From Siphonodentalium dalli (taxonomy: Eukaryota > Mollusca > Scaphopoda > Gadilida > Siphonodentaliidae): a stretch of 64,000 nt of DNA. Position 1 is the first letter of the stretch. Each line of letters starts with the position of its first letter. The notes beneath the pieces were generated by a model, which did not search any database, was not told the DNA's origin, and saw only the letters and a program-made list of their open reading frames with translations. The position numbers and the translations under genes are program-made. The stretch lies in contig CP136063.1 in NCBI GenBank assembly GCA_032622095.1, forward strand, positions 81,755,980 through 81,819,979. Reading direction: 5' to 3'. Shown in pieces: positions 1 through 10,712 of the stretch.

Positions 1-937
1 ATTTATTGGTCTGTATGGGAGGCCAAATTCACATTGAATAGCCGATTCCTCTAATGAAGAAATTTCACCTGATAGGAATGGCATTCTTAACAAATAATAC
101 ATTCTTCTTAACGACATGGCCTTTTAGTAAATACTGAGATTAAGGGATAAACATATCTTGATTTGAACTATTTTAATGCGAGAATTTTACTTATTGTGGA
201 ATTTTGTTTAAAGATTTCAAAAGAACAAATTATATAAATAGAATAAAACTAGTCGATATTCATTTCATTATTACATATAATGAAAATTCATTCAGTGTCA
301 AGAAATGATCCTGCCTGAACCAAGAGAGTAAGACGGCTCTAACGATATTTATAGAATGTTTTGACTGATATATCAATTATGAATAGCTCCAATATCTTGA
401 AAAATACGAATAGGTAACAGACGTTTTGTTTCGGGTTAATATCATAGTATCATGTTTTGCAGAGTTTTGGTTAAATTAATAAACAATTACATTTTATTGA
501 ATATTAAAAAGTGAATAAGCAAAACATTTTTACATCTCAGCTTCATGCAATAAATGAACGTACCATTTCTAAAGAATTAACCCAAAGTTGAAGATCGTAC
601 TAACCCAACAAAAAACTAAACGTGGGCGTATTGAACGAGAAGATTTGCTTATTGGATACCACATATTCAGAAAAGTGAAACAATTGAGTACAAATTTAAA
701 AACGTAGTTATTTCAGATGAACATCTGCCCGTTACACTGCTCACATCTTAATTTCACCAAAGTGTTTTTAGAAAAAATTATTTTCTGTTTTTAATAATGC
801 CTACAGGAAACTAATGGGGTATGAGGGTCGATACACACTTTAATGCAATTTATGTATGTTACATCCGTGTATTTTAAATGGTCATTGCCAGCATACGCCT
901 GCACACGAGACATGTGAGTAGTTTATAACCCATTATC
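1..937. other. Left unique flank, no gene recognised
   Basis: AT-rich sequence with stops in all frames and no reading frame, RNA gene or repeat that I recognise. It is not shared with the distal paralog near 59.3 kb, whose similarity begins at about 938 here. Confidence 0.5.
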
Positions 938-2058
938 AAACTGGCTGCTATCAAGAAATGTCATACCGAAATGAATAAATCCTGTCTGATATCCGTTGCT
1001 GTTTTTCACGTGTTTTAATTCATTTCTAAAAGTTGATTTGAGTCCGCCGATTTTATACTTGATTTGTTTCTTGTCATTTCTTTGAAACAGTGCCATCCAG
1101 AATAAAAATAAATTATGCAGAATCTGAAGTTCTTTTATTATAAGACTTAGACATACCAATCCAGCTGAGGAATACATGGACTTGCTGTCAGAATTATGCG
1201 ACGCACCAGCCAACTCAAATACCAACATTCTGTCGCACAACATTTTGGAAGTGATCATCAACTACTAAATCAATACACATGGAAATTTACTAACTCATAC
1301 ATGGTGAATCACATTTTAAGAGAATATGCATGCATGCGAATTTTATGTCATTTCCAGAGATTCGCATGGGAAAATTAAGACAGCCATTACCGGTTTGTAG
1401 AGGTTGCTTGGATAGTTTGAGAGTGAGCTCATATGATAACATTCAATTGGGATTTCCATTCAAATATCAATTACAGCACCAAATAAATAATGCACGTACA
1501 GCGCAGAAATTAAAAGAGTGAAACAGTGACACCCCCCCCCCTATTTTTCACCCATAATTTACAGAAGAGTATGTTTCTCAAGCCAAAGGTTGAACAAGTT
1601 CCTGGCTCTCGAAGCTTACAAGTTACTAGTTGATGTATCAGCCGGAATAGGAATAATCTGGGCAAGAATGTACAATGTTTTACTTTAATTTTCAATAGTT
1701 GTGAATTTGCGTAAAGTTGTGTTATCATTTTCAACAGCTGTAAATTTTGCGTCTAGTTGAATAACACAAGAGAGGAAATGTGACGAAGTTGGGAACTCGT
1801 AGTTAAACAACCCATTTCCAAATGAAGACAAACAGCAACGCCACCTTCTGTAACTTCAAATTTAAAGTTGTAATAATGTTCATAATTATATGAATAGCAT
1901 AACTTGCTGCATATTAGATTAATCACTCGTATCAAACAGACATGACCTGAAGTACAATACTTATAAATCAGGATTGGACTCAGGACTCCTTGTTCGTCAT
2001 GCCCCCCCCCCCACTCGAGGAAACATGCAATTTTCAGTCAAGTAGCTTCCGGCGGATC
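938..2058 (+). repeat. Left arm of segmental duplication (partner 59.3-60.6 kb)
   Basis: The sequence from the AAACTGGCTGCTA motif at about 939 to the start of the tandem array is collinear with about 59303-60590. The two copies differ by many substitutions and small indels, and the distal copy has about 170 bp extra near 59.63-59.80 kb. Two homopolymer tracts of 11 C lie at 1532-1542 and 2002-2012; only shorter C runs remain in the partner. The arm directly abuts unit 1 of the array at 2058/2059, so the array was amplified from a longer ancestral segment of which 59.3-63.36 kb is the unamplified relative. Confidence 0.8.
1164..1268 (+). pseudogene. Exon-like fragment conserved in the distal paralog
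   Basis: A short frame reads AEEYMDLLSELCDAPANSNT and then runs to TAA at 1266-1268. The partner at about 59573-59663 reads AEECMDLLPE and, after one missing base, CDTPVNSNTSITDMLDDGDN up to a GTAAAG donor-like site at 59664. The replacements look conservative, which hints that this was once coding. The missing base and the different 3' parts show it is not a working exon now. I do not recognise the protein, and short similarity to a paralog alone could mislead. Confidence 0.3.
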
Positions 2059-4156
2059 ATAGCCACGGCAATCCTGAGGCCATCACCAGTATAAAAATAA
2101 AAAGACTGGCACTTCCAGAGCTTGACTCACTGTGGTCAAACAGGCGCAATGATTGGGTTGTCAGCGGACACATATTACACGATGTGTACGATCCACGTAA
2201 AACGCCAAATACAGATAACATTGCGTGTCTCCACCCTGAAGCAGTTTGTAGAGCGAGTGGAATGTATACGCATGACCGGGTTTCTTCTTTATCAATGTTA
2301 ATAATAAGAATTTTGTAAATGGTTTTCTTGAGATTGTTCCTATCAGAAAACAGCATTTTAAAGGCAATATTTGCTCCAGATATGCTAAAATTAGCATTGT
2401 TTAAACATTGGAATAATGTCCTTTATGTATAAACCGATTTGTTATAATGTCATATATATAACTACATGTGCTACTTTGGTCTGAAATAAACCATTATATA
2501 TAAAGGATTCACAGTAAACAAGACAATGAAAACAAACAATTGTTGAACGCTGGTGACACTTATTGGTATATTAGTCGATTAACAGATACAAATTTCTCAG
2601 GTCATTTAGATTTTAGATTCGGTGAATAATGGCAAAAACAACGTTGATATTATTTTTCAACGCAAATTAACTTAATAAATACATTATTCGACTTCTATTT
2701 ATTAAGATTAATCTTATATCGGTGCGTAACTGACAACCTCAAAGCAACAAAGGGATTTTTGGCAGGGCACTGATGCATACGATATTATGACAACTCCGTT
2801 TGAACTACTGATGATTAAAAAAATTAAGGTCGCTGTATTCAACAAGGTCAATGCAACCAAATTAAGGGTTTTGTATGATCGCAGAGGTTTTCCATATTAT
2901 ACATAGTGAGTATAAAGTATTCACGGTAGACAAGACTGTTAATACAGACAAGAATGATATTTTTGTGACAATTTATGGTCTTCTGGTTGAGAATGAGTAT
3001 TAGCTTGAGGAATGAGCACGTCATATTTAATGTCCTCATGCTTATATTAACGGGTTCAGTTATGATAAATAACGACAACAATACATTAATAAGTCAAATT
3101 AGTAAGTGAATACATTTGCCAAATTGTTTAGTATTCGAGCGGTGAGTCATTAACAAGGCAGGCATGTGTCTAAATGGAGGAAGAGCAAGCATTGAACTGC
3201 TTTAACACCATCATATATTGTTTGGTTGTGATGAATTACATTATAGTTCTGAATAAATACACACTGTTTCAACTATTATTGTGTAAGATAATGTCGATAC
3301 CTATCTGACAAGCTCACAACAAATGTAAGGGCTTTATACAAAGGCACTGAGGTGTTTGATATCATGACAACTCCATATGAGCTATTGTTGACAAGGTCAA
3401 TGAAAACAAATTAAGGGCTTTGTGTGATCGCAATGAGGTTTTCCATACCAAACCTAGTGCATCATGATAAAGGCCATTCCACACGGCGAGATCAATTAAA
3501 ACAAAAATAAGTGAATAACGAAACAACCATGAGTTCAACCATTCAGAAAGCCGACGTCGCAGAAAACGCCAAAACTCATTGCCGTGCAGCAAACGCCCAT
3601 GTGTAAGGAACTTAAGGGATACACAGTTGAGAAGACTGTCAATAGAGACAATTGTGACTATTTACGGTCTTCTGGTTGATAGTGGGCATTGTTAGCTAGA
3701 CGAATGAGCACGCCAAGTTGATGTATGCACGCTTATTTTACCGGGTTTACTTTTGATAAATATAAACTTCTATATACAAAGCTGTGCTCTTGTGTTTTGT
3801 GAACGTTCTTTTATATCTAACGATAACTAAAAAGATATACAATATATGCCGAGCACGTCTGCGATAACATGATTATGCAACTGATTACACCTCTATTATA
3901 GCCATTTGGCAGTGTGAAGATCCAAATTATGATCGCTTGTTTCATCGCGGTCCGGTTCCAGAGACCAACATAGGTCTATGAATATGCTAAACATTCTTGG
4001 GAAGACTCTTTTTACCATAGAAAGACTAATGCAAGTGGTCGAATTCAGAAAGTTCTGTTCTAATACGAATTGAGATGGTCCATGTGTGTATTGGTTGTCC
4101 ATCCTACAGTTCCCATTTTAAAAGAGAATCCCAAATATAACCAAGTATTTACTTAA

Positions 4157-4649
4157 AGATACGGTTGGCCTTGGTGGTGGGTATCCTGTGAAAATATTTC
4201 CACCCATCAAAAACCGCCACAAACAGAAAGAACATCAAAATGTAGACAGACTTTGTCCGTATACAAATAAGAAATATCGCATAAACAGTATGTTATTGTC
4301 ATATATTTGACCATTGTTATGTAAACAAAAGCTTAAAAAGTTACTTTTCTGGTGTTTGTTTATATTATGATGGTAAACATAAAGAGCGTTCTTTGTTGGT
4401 GAATTCCTAATATGGAACTAATAAAGAGCGTTTATGCCATTTGTGTGTGATCAACCAGTAGCATTGTGCTATCTTATGTAACACAATCAGGCACTTGTTT
4501 AGGTAAACTATAGTAGGTCTTTATGATAACATGCTGTTTACGCAATGTCATGGTATATATGGACGAAACTGTATGCGTTTTAATGTTTTTCTGTTTACGG
4601 TGATTGGAACAAATATGAATATTTTCGACAACTAAGGCCGCACGTGCCT
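4157..4649. mobile_element. 493-bp TTAA-flanked insert in unit 1 (piggyBac-like MITE)
   Basis: Unit 1 reads ACTTAA, then 493 bp, then TTAATAGTCG. Every one of the other twelve units reads ACTTAATACTCG with a single TTAA at this place. The TTAA pair is at 4153-4156 and 4650-4653. The two ends form an imperfect inverted repeat, AGATACGGTTGGCCTTGG at the left against AGGCACGTGCGGCCTTAG read inward from the right; 14 of the first 21 positions match in register. Exact TTAA target duplication and a clean empty site are the signature of the piggyBac superfamily. No transposase frame is present, so it would be non-autonomous. A deletion between two TTAA sites in the ancestor of units 2-13 is the alternative. 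Confidence 0.6.
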
Positions 4650-4920
4650 TTAATAGTCGTTAACTTTTATAAAACATATATATTGCCATATTTCAGTAGA
4701 TTGAAATCCTGCTATTTTCCAACAGGCAAACATGTAGAGTTTGCCTACACTGATTACCAAAATCATGTTCAGATGACGCATCCAATTAATGGTTTACTTT
4801 ACAGCTTTGTAATAATTAGTCTATCAAACCAGTAATGCCACATCGGCATTCGTGTCCACCAAATACTTATGTTCCTATTTCTCAGACCTACAATCATCGA
4901 GATCGTAAACATCTAACTAT

Positions 4921-5316
4921 ATGACTTGTATTGCAGATTCGAATAGGATGCAGAGCCATTATTTTCATTCCTTCCGTTATCTTAAATATGGTGATCTATC
5001 AATGGCCGTATGTTTCAGATGTGTTATTTGTACTGAAGATTTTGATAATTGGTTTAATCTAAGGGATGACATAGAACTGGTCCATAATTTTTCCCCTAAT
5101 ACTCTCGGTGCCTACATGGACCATATGCTCTTTGGCAATCCTGGACAATCTTTCCAGTGCTTTGAAGACGGTTATAATGTTCAAAATCCAACATATTCCA
5201 TCCCACTTTTACTGTCATCAAATCACTACCAGTTACTAATTCCGTTTGAATTACACAGAAGTCGGTTTCTCCAATGTCAAACCCTGATGGTTCCCTATAT
5301 ACCCTCCTCTTGGTAA
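4921..5316 (+). pseudogene. 131-codon open frame repeated in every unit; probably not a gene
   Basis: The frame holds a cysteine-rich stretch, CFRCVICTEDFDNW, followed by a histidine about 20 residues on, loosely like a C2H2 finger. The same frame lies at 8174, 11442, 14680, 17915, 21161, 25564, 28794, 32023, 35252, 38482 and 41716. Between units most differences are replacements (Asp/Tyr, Arg/Met, Asn/Lys, His/Tyr). A 4-bp insertion in units 7-10 shifts the frame so the product becomes 146 codons with another tail, and unit 13 loses 2 bp. That pattern argues against selection on protein. Nearly all of the frame lies inside the 390-bp segment that interrupts the terminal exon. Confidence 0.6.
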
Positions 5317-5347
5317 AATTCTTAGCGAGAAGCATAGACGCAGAGCC
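4958..5347 (+). mobile_element. 390-bp segment interrupting the terminal exon, flanked by GCAGAGCC
   Basis: In the distal paralog the exon reads ATTCGAATCTTAGATACAACAGAGCCAACGG without interruption (63214 onward, split here only by my wording: ATTCGAATCTTAG then ATACAACAGAGCCAACGG). In unit 1 the same exon reads ATTCGAATAGGAT-GCAGAGCC, then about 382 bp, then ATAGAC-GCAGAGCC-AACGG. The 8-bp direct repeat GCAGAGCC sits at 4950-4957 and 5340-5347 and looks like a target-site duplication. All 13 units have the segment, so it arrived before amplification. I see no terminal inverted repeats, poly-A or known element, so its class is open. Confidence 0.55.
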
Positions 5348-5379
5348 AACGGAGTGAGTTATTTCAGTACAAGAGGGCG

Positions 5380-5450
5380 GCAACTAATAAGTATGACATG
5401 GTGGTGACCATTCATGGTCTTGTAGACTTAGCATGGGTAGGAGAAAATAT
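5380..5450 (+). pseudogene. Terminal-exon module, copy a of unit 1
   Basis: AAGTATGACATGGTGGTGACC opens a frame reading YDMVVTIHGLVDLAWVG, a decayed version of the peptide YDMVVTIHCLLEETEHW seen with a stop in the right flank at 49227. It is followed by the GGAGAAAATA and CCAATTTTCAG strings that follow the module wherever it occurs. A copy sits at the equivalent place in all 13 units. Confidence 0.6.
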
Positions 5451-5487
5451 AAAAAAAAAATCGGAACCAATTTTCAGCTAACCTGAA

Positions 5488-5660
5488 AAATATAGCAGAT
5501 TCAAAAAGTGGATGCTAGACAAAGTGTGCTATTTAGTTTCACCGCCAATAAGACGGTGCAGACGAACAATTATGACCTGGTGATGACAATTCATTGTCTT
5601 CTTGTTCAGACTGAGCATTGTTAAAAATAAAATAAACAATCAGAACCGATTTTCAGGTAA
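5488..5660 (+). pseudogene. Terminal-exon module, copy b of unit 1
   Basis: Begins GCAGATTCAAAAAGTGGATG (with a mutated acceptor CAG before ATTC) and contains a frame reading NYDLVMTIHCLLVQTEHC then TAA, matching module copies in the right flank residue for residue in the TIHCLLV.TEH core. Downstream lie the usual AAAATAAA and CCGATTTTCAGGTAAC strings. Present in all units. Confidence 0.65.
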
Positions 5661-5866
5661 CTTGAACCCGAAAATAAGAAACCTATATCTGAAAAAGGTA
5701 ACATTTGTCAACAAATCGCAGATATGGGTATGCTTGGACGAGGAGCCGGTATGGCGCTCTGAAAAGAAAGAAAAGAGACGAGTCTGACAGTTGAGGTGCA
5801 CGGTATGATTTGACAACAAGTAGTCAAATTTCATGACCCAATTTTCAGGTAACAAGACAAAAGATA
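5651..5866 (+). pseudogene. MLGRGAG module of unit 1
   Basis: After TTTTCAGGTAAC a frame reads PISEKGNICQQIADMGMLGR, then GAGMAL and a stop. The flank copies at 48.97-49.08, 49.60-49.72 and 49.80-49.90 kb read the same SDMGMLGRGAG core. The units carry a stop soon after the core, where the flank copy at 48943-49227 continues open. In another frame the same bases give a 61-codon frame at 5602-5787 that is shared by some units only. Confidence 0.6.
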
Positions 5867-6126
5867 ATAGCCACAGCAATCCTGAGGCCATCGCCGGTAT
5901 ACAAATAAAAAGACTGGCACTTCCAGAGCTTGACTCACTGTGGTCAAACAGGCGCAATGATTGGGTTGACAGCGGACACATATTACACGGTATGTGCGAT
6001 CCACGCAAAACGCCAAATACAGATTACATTGCGCGTCTCCACCCTGAAGCAGTTTGTAGAGCGAGTGGAATGTATGTGTATGACCGGGTTTCTTCTTTAT
6101 CAATGTTAATAATAAGAATTTTGTAA
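5833..6126 (+). pseudogene. 97-codon open frame across the unit junction; probably passenger
   Basis: The frame starts ATGACCCAATTTTCAGG and crosses the junction between units 1 and 2. Copies are open at 9095, 18820, 26481, 29711, 32940, 36169, 39403 and 42637. At the junctions before units 4 and 5 the sequence is TTTTAAGG, a stop codon at the fifth codon, and in unit 7 a 7-bp deletion near 22242 shifts the frame. Differences among open copies are mostly replacements (Asp/Val, Arg/Cys, Ile/Met, Pro/Leu, Gly/Ala). Since the frame is created by the junction, it cannot be an ancestral gene. I recognise no domain. Confidence 0.55.
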
Positions 6127-9100
6127 ATGGTTTTATTGAGATTGTTCCTATCAGAAAACAGCATTTTAAAGGATATATTTGCTCCAGATATGCTAAAATC
6201 AGCATTGTTTAAACATTGGAATAATGTCCTTCATGTATAAACCGATTTGTTATGTCATATATATAACTACATGGGCTACTTTGGTCTGAAATAAACCATT
6301 ATATATAAAGGATTCACAGTAAACAAGACGATGAAAACAAACAATTGTGGAACGCTGGTGACACTTATTGGTATATTAGCCGATTAACAGATACAAATTT
6401 CTCAGGTCATTTACATATTTTAGATTCGGTGAATAATAGCAAAAACAACGTTGATATTATCGGTGTGTAACTGACAACCTCAAAGCAACAAAGGGATTTT
6501 TGGCAGGGCACTGATGCATACGATATTATGACAACTCCGTTTGAACTACTGATGATTTAAAAAATTAAGGTCGATGTATTCAACAAGGTCAATGCAACCA
6601 AATTAAGGGTTTTGTATGACCACAGAGGTTTTCCATATTATACATAGTTAGTATAAAGTATTCACAGTAGATCAGACTGTTAATACAGACAAGAGTGATA
6701 TTTTTGTGACAATTTATGGTCTTCTGGTTGAGAATGAGTATTAGCTTGAGGAATGAGCACGCCCAATTTAATGTCCTCATGCCTATATTACCGGGTTCAG
6801 TTATGATAAATAACGACAACAATACATTAATAAGTCAAATTAGTAAGTGAATACATTTGCCAAATTGTTTAGTATTCGAGCGGTGAGTCATTAACAAGGC
6901 AGGCATGTGTCTAAATGGAGGAAGAGCAAGCATTGAACTGCTTTAACACCATCTTATATTGTTTGGTTGTGATGAATTACATTATAGTTCTGAATAAATA
7001 CACACTGTTTCAACTATTATTGTGTAAGATAATGTCGATACCTATCTGACAAGCTCACAACAAATGTAAGGGCTTTATACAAAGGCACTGAGGTGTTTGA
7101 TATCATGACAACTCCATATAGCTATTGTTGACAAGGTCAATGAAAACAAATTAAGGGCTTTGTGTGATCGCAATGAGGTTTTCCATATCAAACCTAGTGC
7201 ATCATGATAAAGGCCATTCCACACGGCGAGATCAATTAAAACAAAAATAAGTGAATAACGAAACAACCATGAGTTCAACCATTCAGAAAGCCGACGTCGC
7301 AGAAAACGCCAAAACTCATTGCCGTGCAGCAACCGCCATGTGTAAGGAACTTAAGGGATACACAGTTGAGAAGACTGTCAATAGAGACAATTGTGACATG
7401 AGTGACTATTTACGGTCTTCTGGTTGATAGTGGGCATTGTTAGCTAGACGAATGAGCACGCCAAGTTGATGTATGCACGCTTATTTTACCGGGTTTACTT
7501 TTGATAAATATAAACTTCTATATACAAAGCTGTGCTCTTGTGTTTTGTGAACGTTCTTTTATATCCAATGATAACTAAAAGATATACAATATATGCCGAG
7601 CACGTCTGCGATAACATGATTATACAACTGATTACACCTCTATTATAGCCATGTGGCAGTGTGAAGATCCAAATTATGATCGCTCGTTTCATCGCGGTCC
7701 GGTTCCAGAGACCAACATAGGTCTATGAATATGCTAAACATTCTTGGGAAGACTCTTTTTTACCATAGAAAGACTAATGCAAGTGGTCGAATTCAGAAAG
7801 TTCTGTTCTAATACGAATTGAGATGGTCCATGTGTGTATTGGTTATCCATCCTACAGTTCCCATTTTAAAAGAGAATCCCAAATATAACCAAGTATTTAC
7901 TTAATACTCGTTAACTTTTATAAAACATATATATTGCCATATTTCAGTAGATTGAAATCCTGCTATTTTCCAACAGGCAAACAAATGTAGAGTTTGCCTA
8001 CACTGATTACCAAAATCATGTTCAGATTACGCATCCAATTAATGGTTTACTTTACAGCTTTGTAATAATTAGTCTATCAAACCAGTAATGCCACATCGGC
8101 ATTCGTGTCCACCAAATACTTATGTTCCTATTTCTCAGACCTACAATCATCGAGATCGTGAACATCTAACTATATGACTTGTATTGCAGATTCGAATAGG
8201 ATGCAGAGCCATTATTTTCATTCCTTCCGTTATCTTAAATATGGTGATCTATCAATGGCCGTATGTTTCAGATGTGTTATTTGTACTGAAGATTTTGATA
8301 ATTGGTTTAATCTAAGGGATGACATAGAACTGGTCCATAATTTTTCCCCAAATACTCCCGATGCCTACATGGACCATATGCTCTTTGGCAATCCTGGACA
8401 ATCTTTCCAGTGCTTTGAAGACGGTTATAATGTTCAAAATCCAACATATTCCATCCCACTTTTACTGTCATCAAATCATTACCAGTTACTAATTCCGTTT
8501 GAATTATACAGAAGTCGGTTTCTCCAATGTCAAATCCTGATGGTTCCCTATATACCCTCCTCTTGGTAAAATTATTAGCGAGAATCATAGACGCAGAGCC
8601 ACCGGAGTGAGTTATTTCAGTACAAGAGGGCGGCAACTAATAAGTATGACATGGTGGTGATCATTCATGGTCTTGTAGACTTAGCATGGGTAGGAGAAAA
8701 TATTAAAACAAAATCGGAACCAATTTTCAGCTAACCTGAAAAATATAGCAGATTCAAAAAGTGGATGCTAGACAAAGTGTGCTATTTAGTTTCACCGTCA
8801 ATAAGACGGTGCAGACGAAAAATTATGACCTGGTGATGACAATTCATTGTCTTCTTGTTCAGACTGAGCATTGTTAAAAAATAAAATAAACAATCAGAAC
8901 CGATTTTCAGGTAACTTGAACCCGAAAATCTATATCTGAAAAACCTATATCTGAAAAAGGTAACATTTGTCAACAAATCGCAGATATGGGTATGCTTGGA
9001 CGAGGAGCCGGTATGGCGCTCTGAAAAGAAAGAAAAGAGACGAGTCTGACAGTTGAGATGCACGGTATGATTTGACAACAATTAGTCAAATTTCATGACC

Positions 9101-9128
9101 CAATTTTCAGGTAACAAGACAAAAGATA
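5867..9128 (+). repeat. Array unit 2
   Basis: 3262 bp. First unit with the derived 70-bp deletion (short GATATTATCGGTGTG at about 6452-6466) and the empty TTAA site (TTACTTAATACTCG near 7900). It has a local duplication of TATATCTGAAAAACC near 8928-8960 that recurs in units 11 and 12. Confidence 0.95.
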
Positions 9129-9929
9129 ATAGCCACAGCAATCCTGAGGCCATCGCCGGTATACAAATAAAAAGACTGGCACTTCCAGAGCTTGACTCAC
9201 TGTGGTCAAACAGGCGCAATGATTGGGTTGTCAGCGGACACATATTACACGGTATGTGCGATCCACGCAAAACGCCAAATACAGATTACATTGCGTGTCT
9301 CCACCCTGAAGCAGTTTGTAGAGCGAGTGGAACGTATACGTATGACCGGGTTTCTTCTTTATCAATGTTAATAATAAGAATTTTGTAAATGGTTTTATTG
9401 AGATTGTTCCTTTCAAAAAACAGCATTTTAAAGGATATATTTGCTCCAGATATGCTAAAATCAGCATTGTTTAAACATTGGAATAATGTCCTTCATGTAT
9501 AAACCGATTTGTTATGTCATATATATAACTACATGGGCTACTTTGGTCTGAAATAAACCATTATATATAAAGGATTCACAGTAAACAAGACGATGAAAAC
9601 AAACAATTGTGGAGCGCTGGTGACACTTATTGGTATATTAGCCGATTAACAGATACAAATTTCTCAGGTCATTTACATATTTTAGATTCGGTGAATAATA
9701 GCAAAAACAACGTTGATATTATCGGTGTGTAACAGACAACCTCAAAGCAACAAAGGGATTTTTGGCAGGGCACTGATGCATACGATATTATGACAACTCC
9801 GTTTGAACTACTGATGATTAAAAAAATTAAGGTCGCTGTATTCAACAAGGTCAATGCAACCAAATTAAGGGTTTTGTATGACCACAGAGGTTTTCCATAT
9901 TATACATAGTTAGTATAAAGTATTCACAG

Positions 9930-10008
9930 TAGATAAGACTGTTAATACAGACAAGAGTGATATTTTTGTGACAATTTATGGTCTTCTGGTTGAGAATGAG
10001 TATTAGCT
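9930..10008 (+). pseudogene. Terminal-exon module, copy c (shown for unit 3)
   Basis: A frame reads DKTVNTDKSDIFVTIYGLLV then ENEY and TAG. Position by position it follows the flank peptide DKRVKTNNYDMVVTIHCLLEETEHW and ends in a stop at the same place. Equivalent copies occur once in each unit and at about 62430-62512 in the distal paralog. Confidence 0.65.
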
Positions 10009-10629
10009 TGAGGAATGAGCACGCCCAATTTAATGTTCTCATGCCTATATTACCGGGTTCAGTTATGATAAATAACGACAACAATACATTAATAAGTCAA
10101 ATTAGTAAGTGAATACATTTGCCAAATTTGAAATTGTTTAGTATTCGAGCGGCGAGTCATTAACAAGGCAGGCATGTGTCTAAATGGAGGAAGAGCAAGC
10201 ATTGAACTGCTTTAACACCATCATATATTGTTTGGTTGTGATGAATTACATTATAGTTCTGAATAAATACACACTGTTTCAACTATTATTGTGTAAGATA
10301 ATGTCGATACCTATCTGACAAGCTCACAACAAATGTAAGGGCTTTATACAAAGGCACTGAGGTGTTTGATATCATGACAACTCCATATGAGCTATTGTTG
10401 ACAGGGTCAAAGAAAACAAATTAAGGGCTTTGTGTGATCGCAATGAGGTTTTCCATATCAGACCTAGTGCATCATGATAAAGGCCATTCCACACGGCGAG
10501 ATCAATTAAAACAAAAATAAGTGAATAACGAAACAACCATGAGTTCAACCATTCAGAAAGCCGACGTCGCAGAAAACGCCAAAACTCATTGCCGTGCAGC
10601 AAACGCCATGTGTAAGGAACTTAAGGGAT

Positions 10630-10712
10630 ACACAGTTGAGAAGACTGTCAATAGAGACAATTGTGACATGAGTGACTATTTACGGTCTTCTGGTTGATAG
10701 TGGGCATTGTTA
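10630..10712 (+). pseudogene. Terminal-exon module, copy d (shown for unit 3)
   Basis: VEKTVNRDN followed after a frame slip by GGTCTTCTGGTTGATAGTGGGCATTGTTAG, which matches the LLV...EH-stop end of the module. In units 2, 3 and 6-13 an extra ACATGAGTG lies inside it; units 1, 4 and 5 read TTGTGACTATTTACGG without it. The most decayed of the four copies per unit. Confidence 0.5.

Larger units (their letters stand above)
2059..5866 (+). repeat. Array unit 1 (edge copy, ancestral-like)
   Basis: The longest non-hAT unit, 3808 bp. It alone keeps about 70 bp at roughly 2656-2726, which is also recognisable in the distal paralog at about 62180-62222. It also alone holds the TTAA-bounded insert at 4157-4649. 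It carries more private substitutions than any other unit, as expected for an array edge that escapes homogenisation. Confidence 0.95.

Noticed and set aside
923-1261. 112-codon minus-strand frame
   Set aside because: Antisense to the exon-like fragment at 1164-1268 and not open in the distal paralog; no domain.
2057-2397. Minus-strand frames of 70-124 codons repeated in each unit (for example those ending near 2397, 3081 and 3592)
   Set aside because: They lie opposite or beside the modules, have transmembrane-like low-complexity composition typical of AT-rich antisense, and lose start or stop in several units.
8307-8636. 109-codon minus-strand frame opposite the 131-codon frame
   Set aside because: Pure antisense shadow; in units 7-10 the 4-bp insertion changes it too, to an 85-codon form.
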